Notes under the pieces: generated by a model
Told to the model about the DNA's origin: nothing
The model's database searches: none
What the model saw: the letters and a program-made list of their open reading frames with translations, nothing else
Shown here: positions 1 to 8,810 of the stretch, piece after piece
How the letters are laid out: every line of letters starts with the position of its first letter
Numbering within the stretch: the first letter of the stretch is position 1
Translations under genes and position numbers: made by a program
Origin: CAVZZV01 sp963779845
Lineage (GTDB): Bacteria > Bacteroidota > Bacteroidia > Bacteroidales > GCA-2748055
Direction of reading: 5' to 3'
Length of the DNA: 64,000 nt
Assembly (NCBI GenBank): GCA_963779845.1
Contig: CAVZZV010000006.1
Coordinates: 310,001-374,000 of the forward strand

Positions 1-637
1 TTTCCGCAAGTCCGGCAATGGTCTTGAGCTCATCTTCTGTAAGACATATCCAGGAGGGGTTATTTGGGTTTGAATATAAGATGGTGGATATATTCCCTTT
101 CCTTAGGTAAGAATTCAATTTATCCTTCAGCTTATCGTCTCGGTAATTATATATATCAAAACTTTCAAATTCCTGTGCCAATACCCTCGATTGAAGTTTC
201 TGTACCGGAAAGCCCGGATCAATATATAGTGTGCTTTGGCGGTCCGGCTCCACCCTGTTGGCCACTAAAAAGGCGGCGAATCCTCCCATCATCGATCCCA
301 CAGTGGGAATACACGAAATCGGGTTTACCTTTATATCCAGGAATAAACGAACAAATTCGGATATTTCGAATTTCAATTCTGGCAAACCCTCGATCGCAGG
401 ATAAATGGATGCCACCCCTTTATTTAAGGCTTCGATTTCAGCCTGCACACCAATTTGAGGAGCATCAAGACCGGGAACACCCATTTCCATTCGTATAAAC
501 CGTTTACCAGATTTTATTTCGATTTCGCTGACCAACCTTACCAATTCTCTTATACTGGCTTTCCCTATGCTCTCGATCCCACTTTCTACAATAAGGGATT
601 CAACAAGCTCAAAATCTATCGGTGTATTTTTATTCAT
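1..637 (-). CDS. PLP-dependent aminotransferase, class I/II (3' end outside window)
   Basis: The minus strand is open from the ATG at 637 to the window edge, giving about 212 residues of the N-terminal half. The protein begins MNKNTPIDFELVES and carries the fold-type I aminotransferase signatures RMEMGVPGLDAP (N-terminal substrate loop), YPAIEGLPELK, a Gly-rich turn at PTVGSMMGG (the usual PLP-phosphate region) and YSNPNNPSW, the conserved Asn-Pro motif that contacts PLP. The PLP lysine lies beyond the edge. It probably converts an amino acid to its 2-oxo acid. It sits 177 bp upstream of the phenylacetate-CoA ligase in the opposite direction of reading from the edge, so its substrate may be aromatic or branched-chain; that is inference from neighbours. 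Confidence 0.85.
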   Translation of the reverse strand, partial: MNKNTPIDFELVESLIVESGIESIGKASIRELVRLVSEIEIKSGKRFIRMEMGVPGLDAPQIGVQAEIEALNKGVASIYPAIEGLPELKFEISEFVRLFLDIKVNPISCIPTVGSMMGGFAAFLVANRVEPDRQSTLYIDPGFPVQKLQSRVLAQEFESFDIYNYRDDKLKDKLNSYLRKGNISTILYSNPNNPSWICLTEDELKTIAGLAE

Positions 638-814
638 TACTGATCTAAAATAAATCTATTAAAATATCGAATGGCTGAATCAGGTCCGGGCTAACCAGCC
701 CGCTGAAGCCAGTGTTCTATTGCCTCCCCATTCATTCGGGCATAAAATCCCGACTTTTCGAAGTAGCAGTTTACCGGGGAGCATAGCCAAGAAAAGGGAC
801 ACTATGGATCTACA

Positions 815-2116
815 TTATATAATTTTTCTGTTATCAAACACCCTCATTGCCTTACCTTCAGAACGTTCGATACTTTTTGGCTCTACAAGCTTTACGCTTA
901 CAGATATCCCCAGGGCATTTTCGAGACTTTGCCGGATCTTTTGCCTTACCGACTGTAGCTGACTGATCCTGTCTAAAAAGAAAACTTCATCGACTTCGAC
1001 TTCCACGCTTAGTATATCCAGATTATTTACCCTATCCACCACGATACGATAATGGGGTTTTGCCTCGTTCATCTCAAGTAATACAGTCTCGACCTGTGAG
1101 GGGAAAATATTTACACCGCGGATTATCAGCATATCGTCGCTACGCCCGGTACATTTTTCCATCCTCACCAGGGTTCTCCCACATTTACAAACCGAATAAT
1201 CGAGACGGGTCAAATCGCGCGTCCTGTAACGCAGGAGAGGCAGACCCTCCTTGGTAACCGTAGTAAACACAAGCTCCCCTTTAGAACCTTCTCCCAGGGG
1301 CTCCAGACTTACCGGATCGATTATTTCCGGTATGAAATGATCCTCATTGATATGCAGGCCATTTTGTTGTTCGCATTCGCAAGCAACCCCAGGCCCGATG
1401 ATTTCACTAAGACCATATATATCGATGGCAACAATCCCCAGTTTTTTCTCGATCTCTTTTCGCATATTGTTTGTCCAGGGTTCAGCCCCGAAAATTCCAA
1501 CTTTTAGCGAAAGATCCCGGGGATCAATCCCCTCCTCCTCCATGGCTTCTGCCAGGTATAGCGCATAGGATGGAGTACATGCAATAGCGGTGCTTTTAAA
1601 ATCCTGCATAAGTTGCAGCTGGCGTTTAGTATTTCCTCCGGAAACAGGGATGACCACCGCCCCAATCTTCTCGCTCCCATAGTGGATACCCAGTCCACCT
1701 GTAAATAAACCATAGCCATAGGCTATCTGGATAACATCGTGTTTATGGATTCCGGCATTCATGAGTGTTCTGGCGACCACTTCACTCCAGGTGTTGAGAT
1801 CCTTTCGGGTATAGCCGACCACTGTAGGTTTACCTGTAGTACCTGACGAGGCATGCAAACGTATTATTTCACTCATAGGAACTGCAAAAAGACCGAAGGG
1901 ATAATTTTGCCGGAGATCATCCTTGGTGGTAAAGGGAAGCTTAGAAAGATCATCTATCGATTTGATATCGGAAGGCTCGATCCCGTTTTCCTGCAATTTT
2001 TCCCGATAAAAGGGAACATTAAAATAAAGTCGTTCAACAAGTTCGCATAATTGTCGCCCTTGAAGATCACGCATTTCCCCGCGAGAAATGCATTCCCTAG
2101 ATGTATTCCAGATCAT
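815..2116 (-). CDS. paaK: Phenylacetate-CoA ligase (aryl/acyl-CoA ligase, AMP-forming)
   Basis: This 433-residue protein has the length and signatures of the PaaK branch of the ANL adenylating superfamily. The ATP-binding P-loop ASSGTTGKPT lies at residues 89-98, an IFGAEPWT motif follows, then the YRTRDLT hinge and the C-terminal GRSDDM and RGVNIFPSQVE segment typical of PaaK. It activates an arylacetate to its CoA thioester with ATP, giving AMP and PPi. The next gene downstream is the tandem-ACT protein, 16 bp away. This pair recurs next to indolepyruvate:ferredoxin oxidoreductase in anaerobes, but the iorAB genes are not present here. The exact acid is not visible from sequence. Confidence 0.92.
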   Translation of the reverse strand: MIWNTSRECISRGEMRDLQGRQLCELVERLYFNVPFYREKLQENGIEPSDIKSIDDLSKLPFTTKDDLRQNYPFGLFAVPMSEIIRLHASSGTTGKPTVVGYTRKDLNTWSEVVARTLMNAGIHKHDVIQIAYGYGLFTGGLGIHYGSEKIGAVVIPVSGGNTKRQLQLMQDFKSTAIACTPSYALYLAEAMEEEGIDPRDLSLKVGIFGAEPWTNNMRKEIEKKLGIVAIDIYGLSEIIGPGVACECEQQNGLHINEDHFIPEIIDPVSLEPLGEGSKGELVFTTVTKEGLPLLRYRTRDLTRLDYSVCKCGRTLVRMEKCTGRSDDMLIIRGVNIFPSQVETVLLEMNEAKPHYRIVVDRVNNLDILSVEVEVDEVFFLDRISQLQSVRQKIRQSLENALGISVSVKLVEPKSIERSEGKAMRVFDNRKII

Positions 2117-2132
2117 ATTTAAGATAAAATAA

Positions 2133-2558
2133 TCAAAATTCGTATAAATCGCCTGCTTTCAACAGATCCATTCTATGTTTTTGTATTGCGGACAAAGCCT
2201 TCTCCGGATTTTCCGTTTTCATAACCAGCATTGATTTTCCCTCCATGGAAAAGGCATACAGGTATTCGATGCTGATCCCTTCCTCCGAAAAGATACGTAA
2301 TGCCCGGGCAAAACTACCCGCTTCAGAGGGGGTACGGATCGAGATTACTTCAGTAATATGGATGGTAAATCCTTTGCTTTTCAATAATGATACTGCTTTC
2401 GGGGGATCAGAAACAATCATTCGAAGGATGCCATATTCACTGGTATCGGCGATGCTTAGGGCGGTTATGTTGATCTTCTCCTCCCCCAGTGTCTCCAGGA
2501 CTTCGGTAAGGCGTCCGGATTTATTTTCGAGGAAAACGGAAATTTGTTTTAAGGTCAT
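2133..2558 (-). CDS. Tandem ACT-domain amino-acid-binding protein
   Basis: The 141-residue protein consists of two ACT repeats and nothing else. The first (about residues 1-70) begins KQISVFLENKSGRL, and the second (about 71-141) covers ISIRTPSEAGSFARALRIF. ACT pairs bind amino acids and act as regulatory subunits. The gene lies immediately upstream of paaK in the same direction and about 60 bp downstream of the ADP-forming acyl-CoA synthetase, so it probably senses an aromatic or branched-chain amino acid for this module. The function is inferred from the family and its neighbours. Confidence 0.85.
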   Translation of the reverse strand: MTLKQISVFLENKSGRLTEVLETLGEEKINITALSIADTSEYGILRMIVSDPPKAVSLLKSKGFTIHITEVISIRTPSEAGSFARALRIFSEEGISIEYLYAFSMEGKSMLVMKTENPEKALSAIQKHRMDLLKAGDLYEF

Positions 2559-2619
2559 ATTTAAATGGGTTATAATAAAGGATTTTTATGTTATTAAAAA
2601 GGCGATTAAAGTTACAATT

Positions 2620-4677
2620 TTAATTTAAAATTCTAATCCTCGCATCTACCACCCTCAACTCTGTCCCCTTTCCAATCAAGGGGTTCAAATCCATTTCCTT
2701 GATTTCCGTCGCAAAGCGCAATAGGCTGGACAAGCGGACAACCACCCCGGCGAAAACCTCTTCATCTACTCCCTCTGTACCGCGGGCCCCATGTATAATT
2801 TTATAGGATTTAAGAGATCTGATCATGGAGCGTGCTTCCTGGAAGGTCAAAGGGGCCAGACCCGAGGAAATATCTTTTATGATTTCGACGAAAATTCCAC
2901 CCAGACCACAAAGGACAACATGTCCGAAGCGGGGTTCGTATTTTGCCCCGATGAAAAGCTCGAGACCTTTGAGCATAGGTTGGATCAGGACTCCTTCGTA
3001 GCCCTGAATTTTTCTCATCCTGTCGAATTCGGCCAGGAGGTGTTCTTCCGATTTAATATTCAGGGTAACTCCCCCTACATCGGATTTATGTAATGGGCCA
3101 GAAACCTTCATCACTACAGGAAAACCGCATGCTTTCACAAATTCGAGAAGTGCTTCTTTTTTATGCACCACTTTCCCCTGAACCCTTGGGATTCCGGCAG
3201 CATCAAGCAAGGCCTGAATCCTGTCTTCTGGAATATAGCCTTCGGCACAGCCATCAATTATTTTCCTAATTTCCTGGATATTGATCCCGTCCAGAAAAAT
3301 TTCATCCCCCGCAGGACTGGGGCTATTGAAAATTTTTGTTAATGCATTCCCCAGGACTACTTCATCGGGAAAATTGATCCTCCCTTTCTCCAAAAAGGAT
3401 TCCACCTCTTTTCTCGCGGTACTGACAGAAGGAAGGATAGGAAATATCGGTTTCCTGCAAACCTTCATCTTTTCATGGAGCAAATCATAAACGTCAAAAA
3501 CCTGGCTTAGCCCACTGCTACCGAATATTACAATCATGGCATCAATTGTATCAAACTTTTGGTCGCAGTAATCAATTACCAGCCCCACCTGCTCCGCGGT
3601 ACCGGTAGCGAGAATATCGATGGGATTGGATACTGAGGACCCGGGATTCAGTCTGGAATGAAGTACCTCAGCATCCACCCCGCTTATCGTGGGAATTTCC
3701 AATCCTCCCTGGGAGAGGGCATCGGTAAGCATTACTGCCGGACCACCAGCGTGGGTTATGATGGCAATCCTCTTTCCCTTCAGGGGGGGGTGCATGTAAA
3801 TCCCCGCCATCGTTGTCAATTCTTCCCGTCCGAAACACCGAACAATTCCGGCTTTCCTGAACAGGGCCTCCACAGCAAGGTCGGAACTGGCCATGGCACC
3901 GGTATGAGAACTTGCCGCCCGACTGCCCGCTTCAGAACCCCCGGATTTAATCGCGGCGATATGACAGCCTTTCCGGATTAAGGAGGAAGCATGCTTAAGC
4001 AGCTTGTCCGGATCCCGAATGCTTTCTATATATAACAGCTTGATTTTTGAACTTTTTTCAGGATCAAAATTCTCATCGAGGTATTCCAGCACATCTTCCA
4101 CCCCGATCATGGCACTATTGCCAACGGTAAATACACTGGAGAAAGTTAAACCCTTTGGTATCCCCGACTCCATGATAAAAACCGCTGTGGCTCCGGATCC
4201 TGAAATTAGGTCACAACCGGTGGAAGCGAGTTTTGGAATAGGCGAAGTGAATACTCCCTGATAATGAGAGGTAAGCACTCCTATGCAATTGGGTCCGATT
4301 AGTGTTCCTCCATGCTTTTTAACCGTTAAAGCCATCTCCTCTTCCATCTTTTTTCCCTCCTCTCCCTCCTCAGAAAACCCGGCAGAAATAACGATGAATG
4401 CCTTCGTTCCCTTTTCTTCAGCAAGGAATCGGATCATTCCCGGGCATAATCTGGAAGGAATGGCGAGAATAGCAAGCTCGGAGGGGGGGATTTCAACCAC
4501 ATCCCGGTATATCTTTACCCCTTCTACCCTGTCTTCTTTAGGATTTACCGCGCAGAGGAATCCGGAAAAGGTACCGTCAACAATGTTTCTTAAGATTTTC
4601 CCTCCCGGTTTATGCAGATTGGAAGAACCCCCTATCACCACAATACTCGCCGGATTTATAAGCTCGCGTACAATCAT
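2620..4677 (-). CDS. Acyl-CoA synthetase, ADP(NDP)-forming, fused alpha-beta subunits
   Basis: The protein contains a CoA-binding Rossmann domain (SIVVIGGSSN near the N-terminus), succinyl-CoA-ligase-like domains and a C-terminal ATP-grasp domain (from about residue 480). The catalytic histidine is in SSHTGAM; counting from the start chosen here it is His258, close to the position known in archaeal ADP-forming acetyl-CoA synthetases. It interconverts acyl-CoA + ADP + Pi with acid + ATP + CoA, so it can harvest ATP from acyl- or aryl-CoA. The frame is open to an upstream ATG at 4764, but I chose 4677 because MIVRELINPASIVVIGG is where family similarity begins and the longer form would overlap the divergent gene. 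Confidence 0.9.
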   Translation of the reverse strand: MIVRELINPASIVVIGGSSNLHKPGGKILRNIVDGTFSGFLCAVNPKEDRVEGVKIYRDVVEIPPSELAILAIPSRLCPGMIRFLAEEKGTKAFIVISAGFSEEGEEGKKMEEEMALTVKKHGGTLIGPNCIGVLTSHYQGVFTSPIPKLASTGCDLISGSGATAVFIMESGIPKGLTFSSVFTVGNSAMIGVEDVLEYLDENFDPEKSSKIKLLYIESIRDPDKLLKHASSLIRKGCHIAAIKSGGSEAGSRAASSHTGAMASSDLAVEALFRKAGIVRCFGREELTTMAGIYMHPPLKGKRIAIITHAGGPAVMLTDALSQGGLEIPTISGVDAEVLHSRLNPGSSVSNPIDILATGTAEQVGLVIDYCDQKFDTIDAMIVIFGSSGLSQVFDVYDLLHEKMKVCRKPIFPILPSVSTARKEVESFLEKGRINFPDEVVLGNALTKIFNSPSPAGDEIFLDGINIQEIRKIIDGCAEGYIPEDRIQALLDAAGIPRVQGKVVHKKEALLEFVKACGFPVVMKVSGPLHKSDVGGVTLNIKSEEHLLAEFDRMRKIQGYEGVLIQPMLKGLELFIGAKYEPRFGHVVLCGLGGIFVEIIKDISSGLAPLTFQEARSMIRSLKSYKIIHGARGTEGVDEEVFAGVVVRLSSLLRFATEIKEMDLNPLIGKGTELRVVDARIRILN

Positions 4678-4693
4678 TTTTCCGATTTTGATC

Positions 4694-4701
4694 CAAATAT
4701 A
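4694..4701 (-). promoter_or_regulatory. Candidate -7 element for the ADP-forming acyl-CoA synthetase
   Basis: Read on the minus strand this is TATATTTG, an exact match to the Bacteroidota TAnnTTTG element, 17 bp before the ATG at 4677. A second match, TAAGTTTG, lies at 4702-4709. No well-spaced TTG is seen. Its position supports the start at 4677. Confidence 0.4.
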
Positions 4702-4724
4702 CAAACTTAGGAGGATTAATTTTT

Positions 4725-4732
4725 TACTTTTG
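4725..4732 (+). promoter_or_regulatory. Candidate -7 element for the divergent dehydrogenase gene
   Basis: TACTTTTG matches TAnnTTTG and lies 22 bp upstream of the ATG at 4755, inside the divergent 77-bp intergenic region. No clear -33 element accompanies it. Confidence 0.4.
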
Positions 4733-4754
4733 AAGACATTCCAAATACAAACAG

Positions 4755-5705
4755 ATGAAAGCAATTACATTTGAAGCATACGGAGGACCCGAAGTGCTCA
4801 ACTACGTCTCAATCCCACAACCAGAACCTTCAAAAGGCGAAGTGCTTATTAAGGTGAAGGCTGCCTCAGTCAACCCTGTCGATTGGAAAATCCGCAAGGG
4901 AAAACTCAAAATGATTACCGGAAACAGGTTTCCTAAAATCCCCGGGGTGGAAATGGCCGGCCATATAGAATCACTTGGCGAAAAGGTTATGGGCTGGAAG
5001 CCTGGCCAAAAGGTTTTCGCCGGTACAGGGTATAAAGGCGGAGCCTATGCAGAATATGTTGTTGTCCCAGCCGAAAACCTTGTAGCCCTCCCTGAAAATA
5101 TTCCATTCAATGAAGCTTGTACTCTTGCAGTGACAGGAGTAACATCCCTTCAGGCATTGAGGGACCACGGAGGTCTCATGGCAGGCATGAAGGTCCTGGT
5201 TAACGGTGCTTCAGGAGGCATTGGAACCTATTCGGTACAAATTGCGAAACTACTCGGAGCAATAGTTACCGGGGTCTGTTCAGAGAAAAATATTCCTTTG
5301 GTAAAATCGCTTGGAGCTGATTATGTGATTAATTATAACCAGGAGGATTTTACAAAAAGCAAAAATAGCTGGGACATCATCATCGATGCAGCAGGAAACA
5401 AATCCCTGGGGGAATTAAGATCTTCCCTTTCGAAAAACGGTACCCTTATTAAGTTGAATTCCTCCATTAAAACTTTAATTAACCAGCTCTTTACATCGGT
5501 CTTTTCAAGCAAAAAAACAAAATTGGTGTTATTGAAAAATAAAAAGGAGGATGTGAAATGGATCAGGGACCAGATAGCGTTGGGAAATCTAAAGGTCGTA
5601 ATCGATCGTGAATACCCTTTGGAACAGGCAAAATCGGCACATGAATACAGCGAAACGGAAAGAGCCAGAGGGAAGGTGATTTTGAAGATTGAAGCTAGTG
5701 TATAA
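4755..5705 (+). CDS. NAD(P)H-dependent medium-chain dehydrogenase/reductase, quinone-oxidoreductase type
   Basis: The 316-residue protein is a zinc-free MDR enzyme. A GroES-like N-terminal domain (KAITFEAYGGPEVL, ASVNPVDWKIRKG) is followed by a nucleotide-binding Rossmann fold with GASGGIGTYS at residues 151-160. The cysteine cluster of zinc-binding alcohol dehydrogenases is absent, and the C-terminal part ends with the usual EYSETERARGKVILKI. It likely reduces a quinone or an activated enone using NAD(P)H. It is a single gene transcribed divergently from the acyl-CoA synthetase, with no operon partner. The substrate cannot be read from the sequence. Confidence 0.88.
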   Translation: MKAITFEAYGGPEVLNYVSIPQPEPSKGEVLIKVKAASVNPVDWKIRKGKLKMITGNRFPKIPGVEMAGHIESLGEKVMGWKPGQKVFAGTGYKGGAYAEYVVVPAENLVALPENIPFNEACTLAVTGVTSLQALRDHGGLMAGMKVLVNGASGGIGTYSVQIAKLLGAIVTGVCSEKNIPLVKSLGADYVINYNQEDFTKSKNSWDIIIDAAGNKSLGELRSSLSKNGTLIKLNSSIKTLINQLFTSVFSSKKTKLVLLKNKKEDVKWIRDQIALGNLKVVIDREYPLEQAKSAHEYSETERARGKVILKIEASV

Positions 5706-5786
5706 AATTGAAGTACGATCGTGACTCTGTCTTAAGCCTTGTTAATAAGTTTTTCTATCCTGATTAATTTTGAACTGAATATAGGT

Positions 5787-5794
5787 TATCTTTG
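5787..5794 (+). promoter_or_regulatory. Candidate -7 element upstream of the lipoprotein gene
   Basis: TATCTTTG matches the Bacteroidota TAnnTTTG consensus 40 bp before the ATG at 5835. A TTG at 5770-5772 is only 14 bp away, which is shorter than the usual spacing. Confidence 0.35.
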
Positions 5795-5834
5795 TTTAGA
5801 TTAATTAAAAATAATAAACTAAACATTTTTTCTT

Positions 5835-6551
5835 ATGAAGATAATGAAGATTAATTTTGCCATGCTTGCCGTTGCCAGCCTTCTGTTTGCCTCCTGTTCA
5901 AAGGACGATCCCGAACCTAAAGTAATTGAATATCAGCGCCCCGTGGCTGCCGGAAAGGTTCATTTGGTTGAAATTCCGGATGGTTTAACGGCCAAGGCCA
6001 ATGCTGGTGACATTAACGCAACCATTTCCATTGCTTACATGAACCTGGCAAACTCTCTCACCAGCTATTCTGGTTTGTATACCCTACCCTCAGGTGCTGA
6101 ACAAAAATCCGGCGATAAAAATTCGGTATTGTACTCCTGGACCAACAGCGGGTACAGTTACTGGCTTACCTTTGCCGAGGAAGCCGGAAAATATATCTGG
6201 ACAACGGAATATCAACTACCCGGAATCCCCAGGTTCACTTACATGAAGACTGAGGAGGCAAAAGATGGGAAATTCGGGTCATGGGTGATCTACGATCCTG
6301 AAAATAATAACATTGCAGTTTGGTCATACAACTGGAGCATAAATGCGGCTGGCAATTACACGGCCTTGCTTACCATGGAACAAGGTGAAGAAACCAATGT
6401 TTTCAACATTACTAATAATGCCGATGGCAGCGGCAGTTTTGTTTACAATATCAACTCCGAAAAGCAGAACGAAATCATCTGGAACGCTGATGGATCAGGA
6501 AGTTACTGGCTGAATGATGAAAACGGGAGTTTTTCGGGAACCTGGGTTTAG
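5835..6551 (+). CDS. Predicted lipoprotein of unknown function
   Basis: The 238-residue product begins with a lipoprotein signal peptide ending in LLFASCSKDD, so Cys21 is the probable lipidation site. Asp residues follow the cysteine. The mature part is rich in Gly, Asn, Trp and Tyr, is probably beta-stranded, and ends with a repeated NADGSGS motif followed by GSFSGTW. I recognise no enzyme motif. A second possible start is the Met three residues in. It stands alone, with a TAnnTTTG element upstream and a strong inverted repeat immediately downstream, and was probably transcribed as a single gene. Confidence 0.75.
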   Translation: MKIMKINFAMLAVASLLFASCSKDDPEPKVIEYQRPVAAGKVHLVEIPDGLTAKANAGDINATISIAYMNLANSLTSYSGLYTLPSGAEQKSGDKNSVLYSWTNSGYSYWLTFAEEAGKYIWTTEYQLPGIPRFTYMKTEEAKDGKFGSWVIYDPENNNIAVWSYNWSINAAGNYTALLTMEQGEETNVFNITNNADGSGSFVYNINSEKQNEIIWNADGSGSYWLNDENGSFSGTWV

Positions 6552-6562
6552 CATTTTTTTAT

Positions 6563-6625
6563 AATTTTAACGACGATATTTGACTTCAAAATCTATTAAG
6601 TAAGGCGAATATCGTCGTTAAAATT
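6563..6625. repeat. Perfect 18-bp inverted repeat between lipoprotein and helicase genes
   Basis: The arms at 6563-6580 (AATTTTAACGACGATATT) and 6608-6625 are exact reverse complements separated by 27 bp. In RNA the stem gains a G-U and a G-C pair inward, leaving a 23-nt loop. A T7 run precedes the left arm, but no T tract follows the right arm, so it is not a standard rho-independent terminator on the plus strand. It ends 11 bp before the helicase ATG, so it could form a long hairpin in the helicase leader or be a remnant of a miniature mobile element. Confidence 0.8.
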
Positions 6626-6636
6626 CACCATCAGGA

Positions 6637-8808
6637 ATGCCAAAGAAAAAATCATTTTTAAATCCAGATCTCGAACTGGCCCATAATTTTGTAAGTCAGA
6701 CTTCCAGACACATATTTTTGACAGGAAAAGCCGGAACAGGCAAAACTACTTTCCTGTTCGACCTTCAGGAACAAGGAATCAAACGGATGATAACCGTGGC
6801 ACCCACCGGAGTTGCTGCCATAAACGCGCGGGGTACCACTATCCATTCATTTTTTCAAATGCCCTTTGGCCCGATTATCCCTGAAATCTCCGGATACACT
6901 ACCCGATACGAAAGCCAGGGATATGCCAGGAAATTCAGCAAAGAAAAGATAAACATTATCCGTAGCATTGATCTCCTGATTATCGATGAAATAAGTATGG
7001 TTAGGGCAGACCTTCTTGACGGGATCGACAGGATATTAAGAAAATACCGTGATCACAGCAAAGTCTTCGGAGGTGTGCAGGTGCTCATGGTGGGTGATCT
7101 TCAGCAACTTTCCCCGGTCGTTAAAGAGGAGGAATGGAACCTGCTGAAAAATTATTATCAAACTCCTTATTTCTTTGGGAGTCTCGCTTTTAGGCAAACC
7201 AATTTTGTCGGTATAGTCCTTCAGCATGTTTATCGGCAAAAAGACCAACAGTTTATCGAAATCCTCAATAAAGTAAGAAATAATATTGTCGATGAGACTA
7301 CCCTAAGTCAGTTGAACCAGCGATATCTACCCGGATTTATTGACGAACCAGAACAAGGGTACATTATCCTTACCACGCATAATGCCAGGGCACGGCAAAT
7401 AAATGAGAACAGGCTTAGTACCCTAAAAGGGAAATCCCAAAAAAGAAGTGGCAATGTGGAAGGGGACTTTCCCGAATATGCATATCCAACAGATTTGCAC
7501 CTTGAACTCAAAACCGGAGCACAGGTTATGTTCGTGAAAAATGACCCTAACCCGGAAAAAGCTTACTTTAATGGGAAAATTGGCATTATTGAAGAAATTG
7601 AGGAGGAGTCCATTCGTATCCGCTGTCAGGATGAGGAACCAATTTATGTCACCCCCCTGGAATGGAAAAATACCAAATATTCACTGGATGAAGCAACGAA
7701 GGAGATCAGGGAAGTAGTTACAGGGCTCTTTACCCAATATCCACTTAAGTTAGCATGGGCGATCACTATTCACAAAAGTCAGGGTTTGAGTTTCGACAGG
7801 GCAATTATTGATGCCGCGGAAGCTTTCGCCCATGGACAGGTTTATGTAGCCTTAAGTCGATGCAGAAGTCTGGAAGGATTGGTGTTAAATGCTCCCCTTC
7901 GATCAAATTGTTTCATCCTGGATGGAAATATCAGCACTTTTACAGAAGCTGTTGAAGAAAATGTACCCGATGAAAAAACACTGTTTCAGTCGAAAAAAAT
8001 ATTTCAGGCCGATCTGCTCAAAGAACTTTTTAATTTCTCCGCTCTTGGGCACAACATGAATGCACTTTTGAAAAACCTTGACATTTACAAGGCAACGATC
8101 CAGGGAATAGAAGCGGATTTAATTCATAAGTTAAGAGGATATTATAACGCTGAAATTAAAGCCATTTCCGAAAAATTTCTAATCCAGTTGAATTCGCTCC
8201 TGCAAAGAGTTGATAAGATTGAAGATGACCCCTTCATACAGGAAAGGATAGTGAAAGCTTCTACTTTTTTCGCGCCCAAACTGGAAAGATTTATTAAAAT
8301 ATTTGAAGAAATAACTCCTGTATCCGATAACGAGGAGGTCAAAAAGGCCATAAGGGAAGATATTGAGAACCTTTATCAGAAAACATGGAAAAAGATTAAA
8401 CGACTTGAGGCTTGTAAAAATGGTTTCAATGCCTTAAGTTTTCTAAAAATAAAATCGGAATCTGAACTTGGCCATCCACCTTTAAGGAGGCGTGTTCCAG
8501 TTAAGGCATATCCGAAAACGAAAAATACACCACTGTACAATGCCCTGATCCAATGGAGAAATCATAAATCCAAAAAGTCTGGCTTGCCTGCTTATAAGGT
8601 CCTTCAATTGAAAACGATTACCAATCTGTGCAATTTTCAACCTACTGACATAAAATCCCTGAAAAAAATAAACGGGATAGGCAAGCAGAGAATAGAAAAA
8701 TATGGAGATGAAATTTTGCAAATTATCGCCCCTCTTTTGGATGGCAAGTCAGTGCCTCCCGGCCATAGAGCTCCCCAACAGGAAAATACTTCCCGTCCCG
8801 ATTCATAA
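6637..8808 (+). CDS. PIF1-like superfamily 1 DNA helicase with C-terminal HRDC domain
   Basis: The 723-residue protein has the Walker A motif GKAGTGKTT near residue 30, Walker B with DEIS near residue 120, and the C-terminal helicase motifs HKSQGLSFD and YVALSRCRSLEGL typical of the PIF1/RecD side of SF1B. A long helical linker follows, then an HRDC domain at about 625-705 (LYNALIQWRN, KINGIGKQRIEKYG). It unwinds DNA with 5'-3' polarity according to family knowledge. Related Bacteroidota proteins usually continue into a helicase HTH domain, which here is the separate frame starting at 8811, so this gene may be split by a frameshift. Confidence 0.9.
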   Translation: MPKKKSFLNPDLELAHNFVSQTSRHIFLTGKAGTGKTTFLFDLQEQGIKRMITVAPTGVAAINARGTTIHSFFQMPFGPIIPEISGYTTRYESQGYARKFSKEKINIIRSIDLLIIDEISMVRADLLDGIDRILRKYRDHSKVFGGVQVLMVGDLQQLSPVVKEEEWNLLKNYYQTPYFFGSLAFRQTNFVGIVLQHVYRQKDQQFIEILNKVRNNIVDETTLSQLNQRYLPGFIDEPEQGYIILTTHNARARQINENRLSTLKGKSQKRSGNVEGDFPEYAYPTDLHLELKTGAQVMFVKNDPNPEKAYFNGKIGIIEEIEEESIRIRCQDEEPIYVTPLEWKNTKYSLDEATKEIREVVTGLFTQYPLKLAWAITIHKSQGLSFDRAIIDAAEAFAHGQVYVALSRCRSLEGLVLNAPLRSNCFILDGNISTFTEAVEENVPDEKTLFQSKKIFQADLLKELFNFSALGHNMNALLKNLDIYKATIQGIEADLIHKLRGYYNAEIKAISEKFLIQLNSLLQRVDKIEDDPFIQERIVKASTFFAPKLERFIKIFEEITPVSDNEEVKKAIREDIENLYQKTWKKIKRLEACKNGFNALSFLKIKSESELGHPPLRRRVPVKAYPKTKNTPLYNALIQWRNHKSKKSGLPAYKVLQLKTITNLCNFQPTDIKSLKKINGIGKQRIEKYGDEILQIIAPLLDGKSVPPGHRAPQQENTSRPDS

Positions 8809-8810
8809 GC

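Noticed and set aside
64..498. Plus-strand open frame of 144 codons at the left edge
   Set aside because: It is antisense to a clear aminotransferase reading and has no recognisable domain.
687..702. Hairpin CGGGCT-AACC-AGCCCG in the spacer between the aminotransferase start and the paaK stop
   Set aside because: The stem is only 6 bp with no T run in either direction, so it is neither a convincing terminator nor a known riboswitch.
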